From NCBI GenBank assembly GCA_025458025.1, contig JALOTF010000010.1, positions 1 to 54,432 on the forward strand: 54,432 bases of DNA. The letters are read 5' to 3'. Positions 53,677-54,432 of this stretch are shown in pieces; position 1 is the first letter of the stretch, and each line of letters starts with the position of its first letter. The notes below the pieces were generated by a model. The model saw only the letters and a program-made list of their open reading frames with translations, searched no databases and was not told the DNA's origin. The stretch comes from Beijerinckiaceae bacterium. Lineage in GTDB: Bacteria > Pseudomonadota > Alphaproteobacteria > Rhizobiales > Beijerinckiaceae. A program made the position numbers and the translations under genes.

Positions 53677-54432
53677 TCAGGCGAAGCGCGCTAGCACCGG
53701 CTGGTGGTCGGAGGCGCGGGTCTCGACATCATAGTGGATCGTTTCGAGCCCCGGCAGGATATCCTGCGTCACAAACACATAATCGCAGCAATGGGGCAGG
53801 GCATAGCTTGGCTGCTGCACGCAAGCGGACATCGGATGCGGTGCCGCTCCTTTCAGATGGGTCCAGCCATCGACGAAAGCCGGTGCACCGGTGGCGAACG
53901 GCGCCTCGATGGCATGCTTCATCGGGTCATCCGGCAGCATGTTGAAATCGCCGCAGAGAATGGCCGCAGCCGGCTGGGCCGTGCGGCGATAGGTGTGCGG
54001 GCCATCCTCGCGCGGCGTGGCGGCGCGGGCCGCTGCCTGTTCGTGGATCGAGCGGATCGCCTCGACCTGCGGTTGGCGCAGATCCGGGTGCGAATATTCG
54101 AGATGGGTGGTCATCACCCGCAACGGACCGAAAGGCCCCTCGATGATCACCTCCAGCAGGCCGCGCGGCATGTTGCGGTTCTCCCGCGCGCCCCAGGGCA
54201 GGGTGTGGCGCAAAACCTGGATGACCGGCAGTTGCCAAAGCGCTTGGGCCGGCCTTCCGCGTCGCGCGTTTCGAGCGCCACGCCCTCGATGGCCTGAAAG
54301 CCCGGCAGCAGCTCTGCGAAACGGCGGAATTGGTTGCCCTCGGGTGCCTCGTTCAGTTCGGGGAAGTTATCCGCCACCTCCTGAAGGCAGAGCACGTCGA
54401 AATCCGCCATGGCGCGGGCATGCGCCACGATG
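53677..54432 (-). pseudogene. Endonuclease/exonuclease/phosphatase gene with a frameshift
   Basis: Two overlapping frames make one EEP-family protein. The upstream part (from the right edge) reads ADFDVLCLQEVADNFPELNE and ends its match at EGRPKRFGN. The downstream part resumes in another frame at LPVIQVLRHTLPWGA and goes on to CGDFNMLPDDP and TRASDHQPVLARF. Relatives have a short segment of the type ILSR between FGN and LPV, so about five codons plus one base appear deleted near 54225-54232. The gene enters from the right edge and is therefore also partial. A sequencing error is possible. Confidence 0.75.

Noticed and set aside
1-54432. CRISPR arrays, tRNA and rRNA genes
   Set aside because: I saw no regularly spaced repeats, tRNA-like cloverleaf segments or rRNA signature sequences on reading the window.

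Overview
This window looks like a piece of a GC-rich alphaproteobacterial chromosome, probably from Hyphomicrobiales or a neighbouring order. The reasons are the strong G/C bias at third codon positions, the heterotetrameric sarcosine oxidase, the NnrU/NsrR/RIC nitric-oxide genes, the Bug-type and Liv-type transport genes and an IS91-family element with a tyrosine recombinase. There are no tRNA or rRNA genes and no CRISPR array. The genus is not determined.

Region 1 (1-3660) holds the end of an unidentified gene, a VIT-family membrane protein and a patch of mobile-element debris. The debris is an IS91-family element whose tyrosine recombinase and HUH transposase are fused in frame, with the transposase N-terminal zinc-finger part missing, next to the left end of an IS3-family element. 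Region 2 (3631-8222) is a nitric-oxide and redox stress block. A MarR regulator with a C-terminal four-cysteine extension heads a plus-strand row: a secreted protein of unknown function, a broken AhpD-like gene and a CPGC redoxin. NnrU, an unknown 136-residue protein and the RIC iron-sulfur repair protein lie on the minus strand. NsrR is divergent from RIC, across an intergenic region with two NsrR-like sites. Region 3 (8223-10809) holds an acetyltransferase remnant and a large repetitive protein of unknown function with a tandemly duplicated low-complexity linker.

Region 4 (10810-25397) is a coherent catabolic island: PaaI-type thioesterase, triple-domain RidA-like protein, VOC protein, BKACE (DUF849) beta-keto acid cleavage enzyme, LysR regulator, acetoacetyl-CoA-synthetase-like ligase, C-C-hydrolase-like alpha/beta hydrolase, BadI/MenB-like hydratase, enolase-superfamily enzyme and a complete Liv-type ABC importer. 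The content suggests import, CoA activation, ring or C-C cleavage and beta-keto acid cleavage of an unidentified carboxylic acid. I do not recognise the combination as a described pathway. Region 5 (25782-28789) is a FIST protein with a GGDEF-EAL protein, the arrangement of NosP-type NO or ligand sensing linked to cyclic-di-GMP.

Region 6 (28847-36854) carries a glutamate/aspartate-type ABC importer, a LysR regulator, two Asp/Glu/hydantoin-racemase-family proteins, an orphan Bug-type binding protein and a D-2-hydroxyacid dehydrogenase. Region 7 (36858-52526) is a minus-strand run of 14 genes, transcribed in this order: carbon-nitrogen hydrolase, RraA-like protein, PotDABC-like ABC importer, truncated HpcH/HpaI aldolase, HyuA, HyuB, LDH2-type dehydrogenase, SoxB, SoxD, SoxA, SoxG. 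With the LysR gene just upstream (52649-53566), it looks like a pathway that opens a cyclic ureide such as a hydantoin or N-methylhydantoin, removes the carbamoyl group and demethylates sarcosine or a similar N-methyl amino acid. The window ends in an endonuclease/exonuclease/phosphatase gene carrying a frameshift.
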